A stretch of 20,051 nt of DNA, from positions 1 to 20,051 of the forward strand of contig CALVVN010000050.1 in the NCBI GenBank assembly GCA_944363865.1, read 5' to 3'. This stretch comes from an uncultured Bacilli bacterium (GTDB lineage: Bacteria; Bacillota_I; Bacilli_A; RF39; UBA660). Shown piece by piece: positions 1 through 7,770 of the stretch (position 1 is the stretch's first letter; every line of letters starts with the position of its first letter). Below the pieces are notes generated by a model, which did not search any database, had not been told where the DNA came from, and saw only the letters and a list, made by a program, of their open reading frames with translations. Position numbers and translations under genes: made by a program.

Positions 1-11
1 ATCAATCTCAT

Positions 12-40
12 TTGCTATTTTCTTACTTTTTTGATAAAAT
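12..40 (+). promoter_or_regulatory. Candidate sigma-A promoter of def
   Basis: A -35-like TTGCTA (12-17) and a -10-like TAAAAT (35-40) are separated by 17 bases. Transcription would start near 46-48, only about 13 bases before the def start, leaving just enough leader for the GGGGTG ribosome binding site at 51-56. The match was judged by eye in AT-rich DNA, so it is only moderately persuasive. Confidence 0.35.
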
Positions 41-60
41 ACTTATCACTGGGGTGTAAT

Positions 61-609
61 ATGTTAAAAGAATGTGATATTTTAGATGAAAAAGTAAAAT
101 TATTAAGAAAAAAAAGTGAAAAAGTTATTTTTCCATTATCTAAAGAAGATAAGAAATTAATAAAAGACGCGACTGAGTATTTAAGAAAAAGCCAGGATGA
201 AGAATATGCAAAAAAACACAACATTCGCGGGGGTATGGGCCTAGCATTTGTTCAATTAGGAGTATTAAAAAGAATATTTGTAATATCATATAAACACGAT
301 GATGGAAACTTTGAAGAATACGTTGTAATAAATCCAAAAATAATAAGCCATTCAGAAGAACTTATATATGTAGAAGAAGGAGAAGGCTGTTTAAGCGTTA
401 ATAGAGATGTTGAAGGTATTGTCCCAAGATATGCGAGAGTTACAGTGGAATATAAAGATATAGATGGAAAAACAGTTGAAACAAGGGCTAGAGAAGAAAT
501 ATCAGTTGCATTTCAACATGAGATTGATCATTTAGATGGAATACTATTTGTCGACAAAATTGACAAAAAAAATCCATTTAATAATGAAGAAAATATGAGA
601 CCAATTTAA
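61..609 (+). CDS. def: Peptide deformylase
   Basis: Removes the formyl group from the N-terminal methionine of nascent proteins; a cytoplasmic metal-dependent hydrolase acting at the ribosome exit. The 182-residue product carries the three family motifs in order: GMGLAFVQ (residues 58-65), EGCLS (108-112, with metal ligand Cys110) and HEIDH (153-157, two His ligands and the catalytic Glu154). The length and the long segment before motif I fit type 2 deformylases of Gram-positive bacteria. Motif I is normally GxGLAAPQ, so Phe-Val in place of Ala-Pro is a mild departure, while the oxyanion-binding Gln65 is kept. The ATG at 61 is chosen because GGGGTG lies five bases upstream; an in-frame TTG at 31 would place start and promoter on top of each other. 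A hairpin plus T-run overlaps the stop, so def is probably monocistronic. Confidence 0.96.
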   Translation: MLKECDILDEKVKLLRKKSEKVIFPLSKEDKKLIKDATEYLRKSQDEEYAKKHNIRGGMGLAFVQLGVLKRIFVISYKHDDGNFEEYVVINPKIISHSEELIYVEEGEGCLSVNRDVEGIVPRYARVTVEYKDIDGKTVETRAREEISVAFQHEIDHLDGILFVDKIDKKNPFNNEENMRPI

Positions 610-621
610 GGTCTTTTTTTT
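598..621 (+). terminator. Intrinsic terminator of def
   Basis: A short stem AGACC (598-602) / GGTCT (610-614), with a seven-base loop containing the def TAA stop, runs straight into a tract of eight Ts. The stem is short (5 bp) but the T-run is good, so termination may be partial and some transcripts could continue into the next gene. Confidence 0.6.
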
Positions 622-665
622 ATTTAAATTTTATTATATAATAACAATATAAGGAGAATAAAAAA

Positions 666-1523
666 ATGAAAAAAAATATTTGGAGAATATTATTTTGGGG
701 GATTATATTATTACTATGTATGACATTAGGTATAGTAGGATTCTTAGAAAATAGAAGGATTAATGAAGCGGCAGAAATTGTATTAAATGACTTAAATAAT
801 ATTGTTAAAAACTCTTATATTTTAGATAAATATGATTTGCCAAACGTAGAAATCACTTCAAACGTAAAAGGAAACGAATTAATCATAACTTATAGTGGTT
901 CTAGAGAAAATAATTATACTTATACTTTAAAAGATAATATATTAACTACATCTTATGATGCAAGCGATAATATAGGTAGAGACATATTAATTGCAGTTAC
1001 GGATTCTATTGCAGTTCTTAATGGAGAAGAAAGTGGCAATGTATATGAATTATTCCAAACATCAAAGGTAAATAACTATAAAATTAATGAAGGAATTGAA
1101 ATATCTACAAATGCTAGTTTAGTAGAAGTCACACTAAATATAAATATAGCTGTTATACCTTATAGTGAAGAGCCAGAAATATCATATTTCTTATATGAAG
1201 ACTTTAGTGAAGAAGATAAAACAAACTATAATTTGATTAAATCAAAAAATAACTTAATACTTATAAGACAAAGTGAATTTGAATTCTCATTAGCAGAAAA
1301 CAATCAATTAACTAGCGATTTAGAGGAAAGTTTAAAAAACATAATAATTTATTTTTATGGAACTGATTATAGCAATAGACTTAGTAATGTAGATTTTACC
1401 AATAAAACAAATTACTCTGATGAAAAAATAGAAGTTACATTTAATCCAGAAAAAAATGAATACGAAACAAACAATATACCAAATGATTATGAATTTATAA
1501 AAGTAAAAATAAACAATATATAA
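666..1523 (+). CDS. Membrane-anchored hypothetical protein
   Basis: I do not recognise this 285-residue protein. Residues 1-6 are basic (MKKNIW) and are followed by one hydrophobic segment at about 7-27. There is no lipobox cysteine and no clear signal peptidase site, so it looks like a single-pass anchor with residues 30-285 outside the cell. The outer part is rich in Asn, Glu, Ile and Tyr, has alternating polar/hydrophobic stretches suggesting beta structure, and shows no motif I can assign. Start: AAGGAG at 651-656 lies nine bases before the ATG, and a TATAAT at 637-642 could serve as its own -10, although the matching -35 falls in the T-run of the def terminator. The next gene, an HExxH protein, starts 20 bases after its stop, so the two are probably co-transcribed. 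Confidence 0.8.
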   Translation: MKKNIWRILFWGIILLLCMTLGIVGFLENRRINEAAEIVLNDLNNIVKNSYILDKYDLPNVEITSNVKGNELIITYSGSRENNYTYTLKDNILTTSYDASDNIGRDILIAVTDSIAVLNGEESGNVYELFQTSKVNNYKINEGIEISTNASLVEVTLNINIAVIPYSEEPEISYFLYEDFSEEDKTNYNLIKSKNNLILIRQSEFEFSLAENNQLTSDLEESLKNIIIYFYGTDYSNRLSNVDFTNKTNYSDEKIEVTFNPEKNEYETNNIPNDYEFIKVKINNI

Positions 1524-1543
1524 AATAAATGAGGTGTTTGACC

Positions 1544-2500
1544 ATGCCGCATAGCAATAATAATATTTTCGAAGAATACTATTTAAAAAAATTAGAAAAA
1601 GAATTTGATTTAAAATTATTAGAAAATCTATTAACTCAAAACAGTTTTTTTTCATATTTTAAACAATTAAATACTAATGATAAAAACAATCTAATAAGAC
1701 TAATAATGCAAAAGAAAAAAACAAAAGTCATTACCACAAGCGAAACAAACGACATCTTTTTTAATAAAATAGATGATTTTTTAAATAACTTAGAAAATAA
1801 AATAAATAACAATGAATTAAGTGAAGATGAACTTGCATTCATAATATACTACTTCTCTAGATGCATAATTAGTAATATAGATACAAAAGCGGAACTAATA
1901 AACAAAATAGCAGAAAAATATATAATAAATACTCCCAAAATGTTGCCACAAGAATTGCCATTTTTACTACTATATTTGAAAAATAGCATATTAAAAACAA
2001 AGTTTAATTTAAAGTTTGATATTACTATTTCAACTTTTTCATGTATTAAAAGCGATGATTTATCTATATTAATAAATTCTGAATATTACTATAAATTATT
2101 AGAGATGAATTCATTAAATAAAGAAGATTTTTACAATATATTATGTTACCAATCTTTTGCATTATTTCATGAAATTAATCACTTAACACAATTTGAAACA
2201 GCTGAAATAGAGGATGATGAATATGCTAAAAGAATAAAAAAAGAAATTACAATAAATGAGCTATATCCAGAATTTTACGCGAAATATCATAATTGTTTTT
2301 TTATAGAAAGAGAATCAGATGAATTTGGATTTGAATGTTTAAAAAAATATTGCAGTAATATAATTCCAAACGAAATCATAAAAGATTTTATAGAAAAATC
2401 AAAAGAATCGTTAAAGGTTGACGATGCAGCGCAAAAATCTTTTGAAAACGAACTTGAAAGATTAGAAATAGATTTTCCACAAAACAAAACTGATTTTTAA
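1544..2500 (+). CDS. HExxH zincin-like protein of unknown function
   Basis: A 318-residue protein with no signal peptide or membrane segment, so presumably cytoplasmic. Its notable feature is FHEINHLTQ, an HExxH motif with His209, Glu210 and His213, followed 41 residues later by ERESDEFGFECL (Glu255, Glu257, Asp259). In zinc metallopeptidases of the gluzincin type, HExxH supplies two ligands and the catalytic base, and a downstream Glu in a helix is the third ligand; the E-x-x-x-D/N-x-F/A pattern here resembles that of the ImmA/IrrE group. The N-terminal 200 residues are helical-looking and unassigned. Start: an ATG at 1529 is in frame but its own bases form the GAGGTG site (1531-1536) that serves the ATG at 1544, so 1544 is preferred. 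The gene follows the membrane protein by 20 bases. The catalytic assignment is inference; the HExxH could be fortuitous. Confidence 0.8.
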   Translation: MPHSNNNIFEEYYLKKLEKEFDLKLLENLLTQNSFFSYFKQLNTNDKNNLIRLIMQKKKTKVITTSETNDIFFNKIDDFLNNLENKINNNELSEDELAFIIYYFSRCIISNIDTKAELINKIAEKYIINTPKMLPQELPFLLLYLKNSILKTKFNLKFDITISTFSCIKSDDLSILINSEYYYKLLEMNSLNKEDFYNILCYQSFALFHEINHLTQFETAEIEDDEYAKRIKKEITINELYPEFYAKYHNCFFIERESDEFGFECLKKYCSNIIPNEIIKDFIEKSKESLKVDDAAQKSFENELERLEIDFPQNKTDF

Positions 2501-2511
2501 AAATCAGTTTT
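2486..2511. terminator. Shared bidirectional terminator, perfect 26-bp palindrome
   Basis: Positions 2486-2498 and 2499-2511 are exact reverse complements (arm AAAACTGATTTTT), a 26-base palindrome whose transcript folds into a hairpin ending in Ts on either strand. It contains the stop codon of the HExxH gene (2498-2500) and the last two bases of the smc stop codon (2510-2512), so it sits exactly at the junction of two converging genes and should terminate both. Confidence 0.75.
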
Positions 2512-5449
2512 AATTATCATCAAATCTAACACTTACGAGTTTACTAACTCCACTTTCTTCCATTGTTATACCATATAACAAATCAACAAATTCCATAGTT
2601 TTCTTTTTATGTGTAATTATAAGTAATTGAGTTTTACCCTTATAATTGTTTAAATATTTACCAAAACGGTCAACATTAGCTTCATCTAGTGCACTTTCAA
2701 CTTCATCAAGTATTACAAAAGGAACACGTTTTAAATTCATGACCGAAAATAGCAAACTTATTGCAGTCAAAGTTTTTTCTCCACCACTTAATAAAGAAAT
2801 ACTAGCAGGTTTTTTCCCAGGCGGATAAGCAATTATATCAATACCAGTTTCCAAAATATTGTCAGGTTCAGTTAACTTCAAATGTGCTTCACCACCATTA
2901 AATAATTCCTTAAATACCTTATTAAACTCTTCATTAATTTTATTAAAAGTCTTACAAAATTCATCAGTCATCAAGTTATCCATATCATTAATAATTGATA
3001 ATAAGTTAGACTCACTATTTTGCAAATCTTCTTTTTGGCTTAATATAAAATTATATCTCTTACTTATTCTCTCATAATCTTCAATACTATTTAAATTAAC
3101 ATTTCCTAAAATCTTCAAATCTCTTTTTAAGTCATTAATTTTTATTCTAGCTTCTTCTTCATCAAGTTCTAAAATATATAATTGTTTTGCCTTTTCAAAA
3201 GTTAAATTATACTCTTCATTTAGCTTTAATAATAAATTATCAATTAAAATATTATTCTTAGTAATTTCAATTTCTAACTTATTAATAACTTCACTTTCAT
3301 TTTTCTCATCACTGTTGCCCTTTTTAACAATTAATTCGTTTTCATTTATATTTTCTTTTATTTTACCTTTTTCTTTAATTAAAGATTCAAGTTTTTCATC
3401 AAGTTCCTTTTTCTTGTTTTCCAATTTATAATATTCATCCATTATCTTAGAGATAGTTTTATCTGCTTTAGTTTCAGAATTAATAGATAAATCTTCTATT
3501 TCATCTTTTAATTTTTCATTTTCCTTAACATCAACGTTTAAAAGAACTTCTTTATTAGATATAAATTCATTAACACTTACCAAATCAATATTATTTTTAT
3601 ATATTTGTTCCCTTATAGCATTCATCTTAAACTCAAGTTCTTTTTCTTCATTAACTATTTCATCTTTTCTAATATAAATATTTTTAATAGACTGAGTAAC
3701 GCTTTCAAGCTCATACTTTTCACTTATTATAGAATTTCCTTGTTTAACCGAACCACCAGTAATTGACCCACCTGCATTTATAACATCACCATTTAAAGTA
3801 ACAATTCTATATCTATTATAAATCAATTTACTAATCCTAATCGCATCATCTATAGTTTTAACAACTAAAGTATTACCTAAAATATTTGAAACAGCGTTAA
3901 AATATATATTTTCATATTTCACTAAATCAGAGGCAATACCTACAAAAGAATTATCACTTTTAACTTTATTTAAAATAATTTCATCAACAAACTTAGGTTT
4001 AACGATATTTAAAGGAATAAATGTCGCTCGACCACTTTTATTTTCTTTAAGTAAACTTATACATTTTTTAGCAACTTCTTCACTATCAACTACAATATTA
4101 TTTTGCACACTTTGAATCGCAACATTGAGCATAGTAACATATTCTTCATCAACTTCCAAAATATTACCAATAGTATTATGCACACCACTTACGTTACATT
4201 TCAAAACAAACTTAACACTATAAGGTAATAGTTCATTATTAAAAATATTGTTTTCAAGAATATCTTTTTTATTATTAAGAGTTATTTCTCTTCTAACAAT
4301 GTCATTAAACTCAGACTTTAACATATCAATTCTTTGATTTAATGCTCTGTTATCTTTATCTAATTTTTCTAAGTTATCAGTTATACTCTTTTGTTCTAAT
4401 TTTTTATCATCAATCGCGCGAGATAATGATTCAATTTCATTTTGTACTAAAAGTTGTCTTTCTTTAGCTGAAATTAAATTATTCTTGACCTCATCACTAT
4501 TTTTATCATATTTTACCCTTTCAAGTAACAATTCTTTTTTTTGTAAAGCAAGAGACAAATCATTATTTACTTTTCCAAGTTTTTCTCTAATAGTATTTTC
4601 TTCTTTTTCAACTTCAATTAATTTTATTTTATTTTGTTCAATATCAGTTTCAAGTTTTCTATTTTGATTTATTCTATATGATAAACTTTCCTTTAAAGAT
4701 TCAATTCTCTTTTTATCATCTTCTAATACTACATACTTTTTTGATATATCATTTACCATTAAAGCAACATCAACACTAGTTAATTCATCTTTTATTTTAT
4801 TATATTGAATCGCTTTTTCAGATTCTTTTTTTAAAGGGTCAACTTGATTAGAAAGTTCATTTATAATCATATTAATTCTAGATAAATTATCATGAGTTTT
4901 CTCTAATTTTCTCAAACATTCTTCTTTTCTCTTTTTATACTTTAAAACACCAGCAGCTTCTTCAAATATAATACGTCTATCCTCTGCTTTATTAGAAAGT
5001 ATTTCAGCTACTTTACCTTGTGCGATTATATTTATACCATCTTTAGTACTAAAACTATCTAAAAATAAATCTGTGATGTCTTTAAGTCTACATCTTTGAC
5101 CATTCAAATAATATTCGTTTTCCCCAGTTTTATATACCAATCTTTTAACTTCAACCGTGTCATAATCAATATTTAATTCATGATTAGAGTTATCAAAAAC
5201 AATAGAAACATATGCAGTATTTTTTGGTTCACGTGATTTAGAACCATTAAATATTACATCACTCATTCCAGTAGAACCCCTAAGAGTTTTGACAGATTGT
5301 TCTCCTAAAACCCATTTAACAGCATCAACAATATTACTTTTTCCACTTCCGTTAGGGCCTACTATACCAGTAAAGTTTCTATTGAGTTCAATAACCATTT
5401 TATCAGCGAAACTCTTAAAACCATTTATTTTAATTTCTTTAATATACAT
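2510..5449 (-). CDS. smc: Chromosome segregation protein SMC
   Basis: ATP-dependent DNA-loop organiser that, with ScpA/ScpB, compacts and segregates the chromosome. The 979-residue product has the N-terminal half-ATPase with Walker A GPNGSGKS (31-38), a first coiled coil (about 160-410), a hinge (about 420-570, with paired glycines near GGSITGGS), a second coiled coil (about 570-800) and the C-terminal half-ATPase with signature LSGGEK (Ser888) and Walker B VILDE (Asp915, Glu916). Bacillus SMC is about 1186 residues, so both arms are shortened; several mycoplasma SMC proteins are about 980. Domains are complete, so this is not a truncation. The start MYIKEIKINGF is the usual one, preceded by an AGGGAAGTG-type ribosome site. 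It lies 12 bases after rnc, the usual rnc-smc pairing, but ftsY, which often follows, is absent. Confidence 0.97.
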   Translation of the reverse strand: MYIKEIKINGFKSFADKMVIELNRNFTGIVGPNGSGKSNIVDAVKWVLGEQSVKTLRGSTGMSDVIFNGSKSREPKNTAYVSIVFDNSNHELNIDYDTVEVKRLVYKTGENEYYLNGQRCRLKDITDLFLDSFSTKDGINIIAQGKVAEILSNKAEDRRIIFEEAAGVLKYKKRKEECLRKLEKTHDNLSRINMIINELSNQVDPLKKESEKAIQYNKIKDELTSVDVALMVNDISKKYVVLEDDKKRIESLKESLSYRINQNRKLETDIEQNKIKLIEVEKEENTIREKLGKVNNDLSLALQKKELLLERVKYDKNSDEVKNNLISAKERQLLVQNEIESLSRAIDDKKLEQKSITDNLEKLDKDNRALNQRIDMLKSEFNDIVRREITLNNKKDILENNIFNNELLPYSVKFVLKCNVSGVHNTIGNILEVDEEYVTMLNVAIQSVQNNIVVDSEEVAKKCISLLKENKSGRATFIPLNIVKPKFVDEIILNKVKSDNSFVGIASDLVKYENIYFNAVSNILGNTLVVKTIDDAIRISKLIYNRYRIVTLNGDVINAGGSITGGSVKQGNSIISEKYELESVTQSIKNIYIRKDEIVNEEKELEFKMNAIREQIYKNNIDLVSVNEFISNKEVLLNVDVKENEKLKDEIEDLSINSETKADKTISKIMDEYYKLENKKKELDEKLESLIKEKGKIKENINENELIVKKGNSDEKNESEVINKLEIEITKNNILIDNLLLKLNEEYNLTFEKAKQLYILELDEEEARIKINDLKRDLKILGNVNLNSIEDYERISKRYNFILSQKEDLQNSESNLLSIINDMDNLMTDEFCKTFNKINEEFNKVFKELFNGGEAHLKLTEPDNILETGIDIIAYPPGKKPASISLLSGGEKTLTAISLLFSVMNLKRVPFVILDEVESALDEANVDRFGKYLNNYKGKTQLLIITHKKKTMEFVDLLYGITMEESGVSKLVSVRFDDN

Positions 5450-5461
5450 TCTTACACTTCC

Positions 5462-6103
5462 CTATGCGTGTTTACTTAATGCTTCCTTAGCAGCGTTTTG
5501 CTCTGCTTCTTTTTTACTACTTCCAGTGCCATGACCATACACAATACCATCAATCATAACATCTACTTCAAAAATCTTTTTATGTGCTGGACCACTTTCA
5601 CTAGTAACTATATAATTAATTGTTTTTTGTTCAGTTTGCATTTGTTCTTGAAACATCGTTTTATAATCTTTTAAAAAATCAACATTACTTTCAATATAAG
5701 GCACGATTAATTCATTAAACAACTTTTTACAAGTTTTATACCCTTTTTCTAAATATAAAACTCCCATCATGGCTTCAAATACATCAGCAATAATAGTCTT
5801 ATTAGGCACTCTAACACTATTACCTAATCTAATATAATCTTTTAATCTTATTTTTTTAGAATATTCATAAAGAGCATTTTCACAGACATACAGACTTCTC
5901 ATTCTACTCATCTCACCTTCAGAATATTTAGTAGATTCATATAAATAATCACTACATAAAAGTTCTAAAACTGCATCTCCTAAAAACTCTAATCGTTCAT
6001 AAGAAATAGTATTATGTTCATTTGCATATGAAGTATGAGTTAATGCCACATTAATTAAACTATCTTTGTCAAAATTAATCCCATATAATTCTAGTAGTTT
6101 CAT
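5462..6103 (-). CDS. rnc: Ribonuclease III
   Basis: Double-strand-specific endoribonuclease that processes rRNA precursors and other structured RNAs. The 213-residue protein has the family signature YERLEFLGDAVLEL with Glu36, Glu39 and Asp43, then the second acidic pair in IIADVFEAMMG (Asp107, Glu110), giving the full set of catalytic residues. The C-terminal double-stranded-RNA-binding domain (about 145-211) ends with the typical GxGxSKKEAEQNAAKEAL segment. The length is slightly below the usual 220-250 but no domain is missing. The start ATG follows a GGTGAT site and a promoter with an extended -10 is visible just upstream, so rnc is the first gene of the rnc-smc unit. TAG stop; smc begins 12 bases later. 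Confidence 0.97.
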   Translation of the reverse strand: MKLLELYGINFDKDSLINVALTHTSYANEHNTISYERLEFLGDAVLELLCSDYLYESTKYSEGEMSRMRSLYVCENALYEYSKKIRLKDYIRLGNSVRVPNKTIIADVFEAMMGVLYLEKGYKTCKKLFNELIVPYIESNVDFLKDYKTMFQEQMQTEQKTINYIVTSESGPAHKKIFEVDVMIDGIVYGHGTGSSKKEAEQNAAKEALSKHA

Positions 6104-6118
6104 ACTATCACCAGTTTC

Positions 6119-6147
6119 ATTGTACCAATTTTCTAACTAAAAGTCAT
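6119..6147 (-). promoter_or_regulatory. Promoter of rnc-smc (extended -10)
   Basis: Read on the minus strand: -35-like ATGACT (6142-6147), 17-base spacer, and -10 TACAAT (6119-6124) preceded by TGG, giving an extended -10. It lies about 15 bases before the rnc ATG. The leader would be very short, starting about at the GGTGAT ribosome site. Confidence 0.55.
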
Positions 6148-6158
6148 TAGTTTTAGTT
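6135..6158. repeat. Inverted repeat over the rnc -35 region
   Basis: AACTAAAA (6135-6142) and TTTTAGTT (6151-6158) are perfect 8-bp inverted arms around an eight-base centre. The element covers the spacer edge, the -35 hexamer and the bases just upstream of it in the rnc promoter, the place where an operator would act. It could also be chance in such AT-rich DNA; no regulator binding site of this form is known to me. Confidence 0.35.
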
Positions 6159-6177
6159 TAAAAAATATAAAAGCATT

Positions 6178-6234
6178 AAAAAAGTACTTAACTAGTGAGA
6201 TTAAGCACTGAACATACGAAAATTAAGTACTTTT
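6178..6234 (-). terminator. Long-loop terminator after the AAA ATPase pseudogene
   Basis: On the minus strand AAAAGTACTTAA (6223-6234) pairs perfectly with TTAAGTACTTTT (6180-6191), and the second arm runs on into a six-T tract ending at 6178. The 31-base loop is unusually long but holds a small inner stem (AGTG 6194-6197 / CACT 6206-6209). It begins five bases after the pseudogene stop codon, separating that unit from rnc. Confidence 0.6.
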
Positions 6235-6238
6235 AATT

Positions 6239-7572
6239 TTACTTTTCTTTTAAATACCTTTTTAGCAAAAATGCCATAAAATATGGAAATGTATAAAACT
6301 TACCATTAAATCCTATATTCTTATTACATAATTTAATTCCATATTTTATATCTTTATAATTATCACTATCAATTAAACTATTTAAAGAAGGCGTACTATT
6401 ATCATTAGCTTTTACTTCTAGTGGTATTAATGAATTTTCATCTCTAATAAAAAAATCCATTTCTAGTGTACCTTTTTCATTTTTATAAAAATATAAATTA
6501 TATCCTTGCTTAACTAGCATATCTGCTATTACATTTTCGTATATTGCACCTTTATAAGCGTTAAAATTCTGATTTTTTCTTAAGTCATCTTGCGCTTCTT
6601 CATCTAGTGAACCTATTAACAAACCAGTATCACCAAAATATAATCTATAATTACTAGGATTATAATTGCCTTTTAAAGGTAAACAAACTTGATCTAATGA
6701 ATAACAAATATTAATTATTCCCGCTCTATTAAGCCAATCTACGACTCCTACATATTCTCTATTTCTTGCTCCATCTGATATTTTTGTTATTTGAAATTTT
6801 TTATTTTCATTTCCAAGAAATACTGGAATATTTTTATATACAGTAAGTATCTTTGTTTGATCTAATCCTTCTGCATATTTAGTAATATCTTCTTCATAAT
6901 CTAGCAATATTTGTTATTGCATTTTTAAAACACCGCTAAAGTTCTTGTTCTCTATAAAATTACTTACTATTGCAGGCATTCCTCCAGTAATCATGTATTC
7001 TCTAAAGTTTTCTAACATTACATCATACATAGCAGCACTTAATGGTTCTAGTTTTATCATACTATTTAGCATATCATCTATTACATCTTCTTTATAACCT
7101 TTTGCCCATAAGAATTCTTCAAAGTCCATAGAATGTAATATATAATCTTCTTTATTACCAACACTATTTGATTCTATTTTTTTGTAATTAATACCCATCA
7201 ATGAACCTGAACATATAACATCATATCTTCCATCTTCTCTAAAAGATTTTAATGATGTTACCACACTTACACATTCTTGCATTTCATCAAATAATATTAA
7301 TGTTTCATTAGGAATTATTTCTATGTCAGGTCGTCTAAGAGTTATTTCTTTAATTATCTCATCAACATTAAATGATAATCAAATATAGATTTAAATTCTT
7401 GATTTAGTGCAAAATTAATCTCAATAAAACATTTATAATTGTTATACCCAAAATATCTAATCGCATTAGTTTTTCCTATTTGTCTAGTTCCCTTTATAAT
7501 AAGTGGTAATCTATTAGGATTACTTTTCTATTCTACTAAAAACATGTCTATTTTTCTATTCAAACGTTCCAT
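6239..7572 (-). pseudogene. Decayed AAA ATPase with DUF4143 domain
   Basis: Reassembled, this is a protein of about 444 residues of the AAA (ATP_bind_AAA_14) plus DUF4143 type, often found as orphan or toxin-antitoxin-like ATPases in Firmicutes. Reading from the ATG at 7572 (GAGGTG ribosome site upstream), the Walker A region GTRQIGKT, the Walker B region ILFDEMQE, the mid-region CSGSLMG and the C-terminal nuclease-like DUF4143 part (about 6245-6900, including EMDFFIRDENSLIPLEVKA) are all present. Three lesions break it: TAG as codon 15 (7528-7530), a one-base loss near 7372-7380 between Walker A and Walker B, and TAA at 6914-6916 with clear in-frame homology on both sides. The unchanged promoter, start and terminator suggest recent decay. 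Open pieces at 6914-7282 and 6239-6907 are fragments, not separate genes. The substrate and native role of the intact family are unclear. Confidence 0.88.
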
Positions 7573-7592
7573 TATTTCACCTCTTCGATAAT

Positions 7593-7598
7593 ATTTTA
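7593..7598 (-). promoter_or_regulatory. Candidate -10 of the AAA ATPase pseudogene
   Basis: On the minus strand TAAAAT (7593-7598) is preceded by TGA, forming an extended -10; no good -35 is seen at the expected distance. The 198-base divergent region 7573-7770 also holds a small inverted repeat (ATTTTGC 7614-7620 / GCAAAAT 7623-7629) just upstream of this -10, plus two candidate promoters for yidD. Confidence 0.3.
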
Positions 7599-7649
7599 TC
7601 ACATTATCCCGCCATTTTGCTGGCAAAATATCACATTTTTCCTTTAAAA

Positions 7650-7676
7650 TTGACAATGAAACTAAAAAAATATAAT
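7650..7676 (+). promoter_or_regulatory. Upstream candidate promoter for yidD
   Basis: A perfect TTGACA (7650-7655) and a perfect TATAAT (7671-7676) are present, but the spacer is only 15 bases, two shorter than ideal. Transcription from here would give yidD a leader of roughly 85 bases, which includes a small inverted repeat TTAAC-ATGA-GTTAA (7690-7703) and no ribosome binding site. Confidence 0.4.
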
Positions 7677-7755
7677 AAATCATACTAATTTAACATGAGT
7701 TAACAAATGTATGAAAAAATTGATATAAGTAATTTATTTTTTATATTTTTTTTAG

Positions 7756-7761
7756 TATAAT
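7756..7761 (+). promoter_or_regulatory. Proximal -10 that would make yidD leaderless
   Basis: A perfect TATAAT ends nine bases before the yidD ATG (7771). A start site at the usual 6-8 bases downstream would be at about 7768-7771, so the transcript would begin at or next to the start codon. The expected -35 position holds TTTATT, a weak match. The absence of any purine-rich ribosome site before this ATG fits the idea. Confidence 0.35.
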
Positions 7762-7770
7762 TATATTATT

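Noticed and set aside
1332..1655. Open frame of 107 codons on the minus strand across the junction of two plus-strand genes
   Set aside because: It is antisense to a well-supported gene, has a low-complexity Ile/Phe/Tyr-rich translation and no ribosome site; a shadow of AT-rich coding DNA.
6180..6234. tRNA-like or small structured RNA gene
   Set aside because: There is no acceptor stem with CCA, no T-loop GTTC motif and no anticodon arm; a terminator explains the inverted repeat.
6239..7282. Two separate genes (6239-6907 and 6914-7282)
   Set aside because: They lie in the same frame divided by one TAA, with continuous family homology across it; they are parts of one broken ATPase gene.
6914..7380. 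Programmed frameshift or stop-codon readthrough in the AAA ATPase
   Set aside because: Two different nonsense codons plus a frameshift without a slippery heptamer or nearby pseudoknot are better explained by decay.
7573..7770. Riboswitch or CRISPR-like repeats in the divergent region
   Set aside because: Only small AT-rich inverted repeats and promoter-like hexamers are present; no repeat-spacer pattern or known aptamer core was seen.
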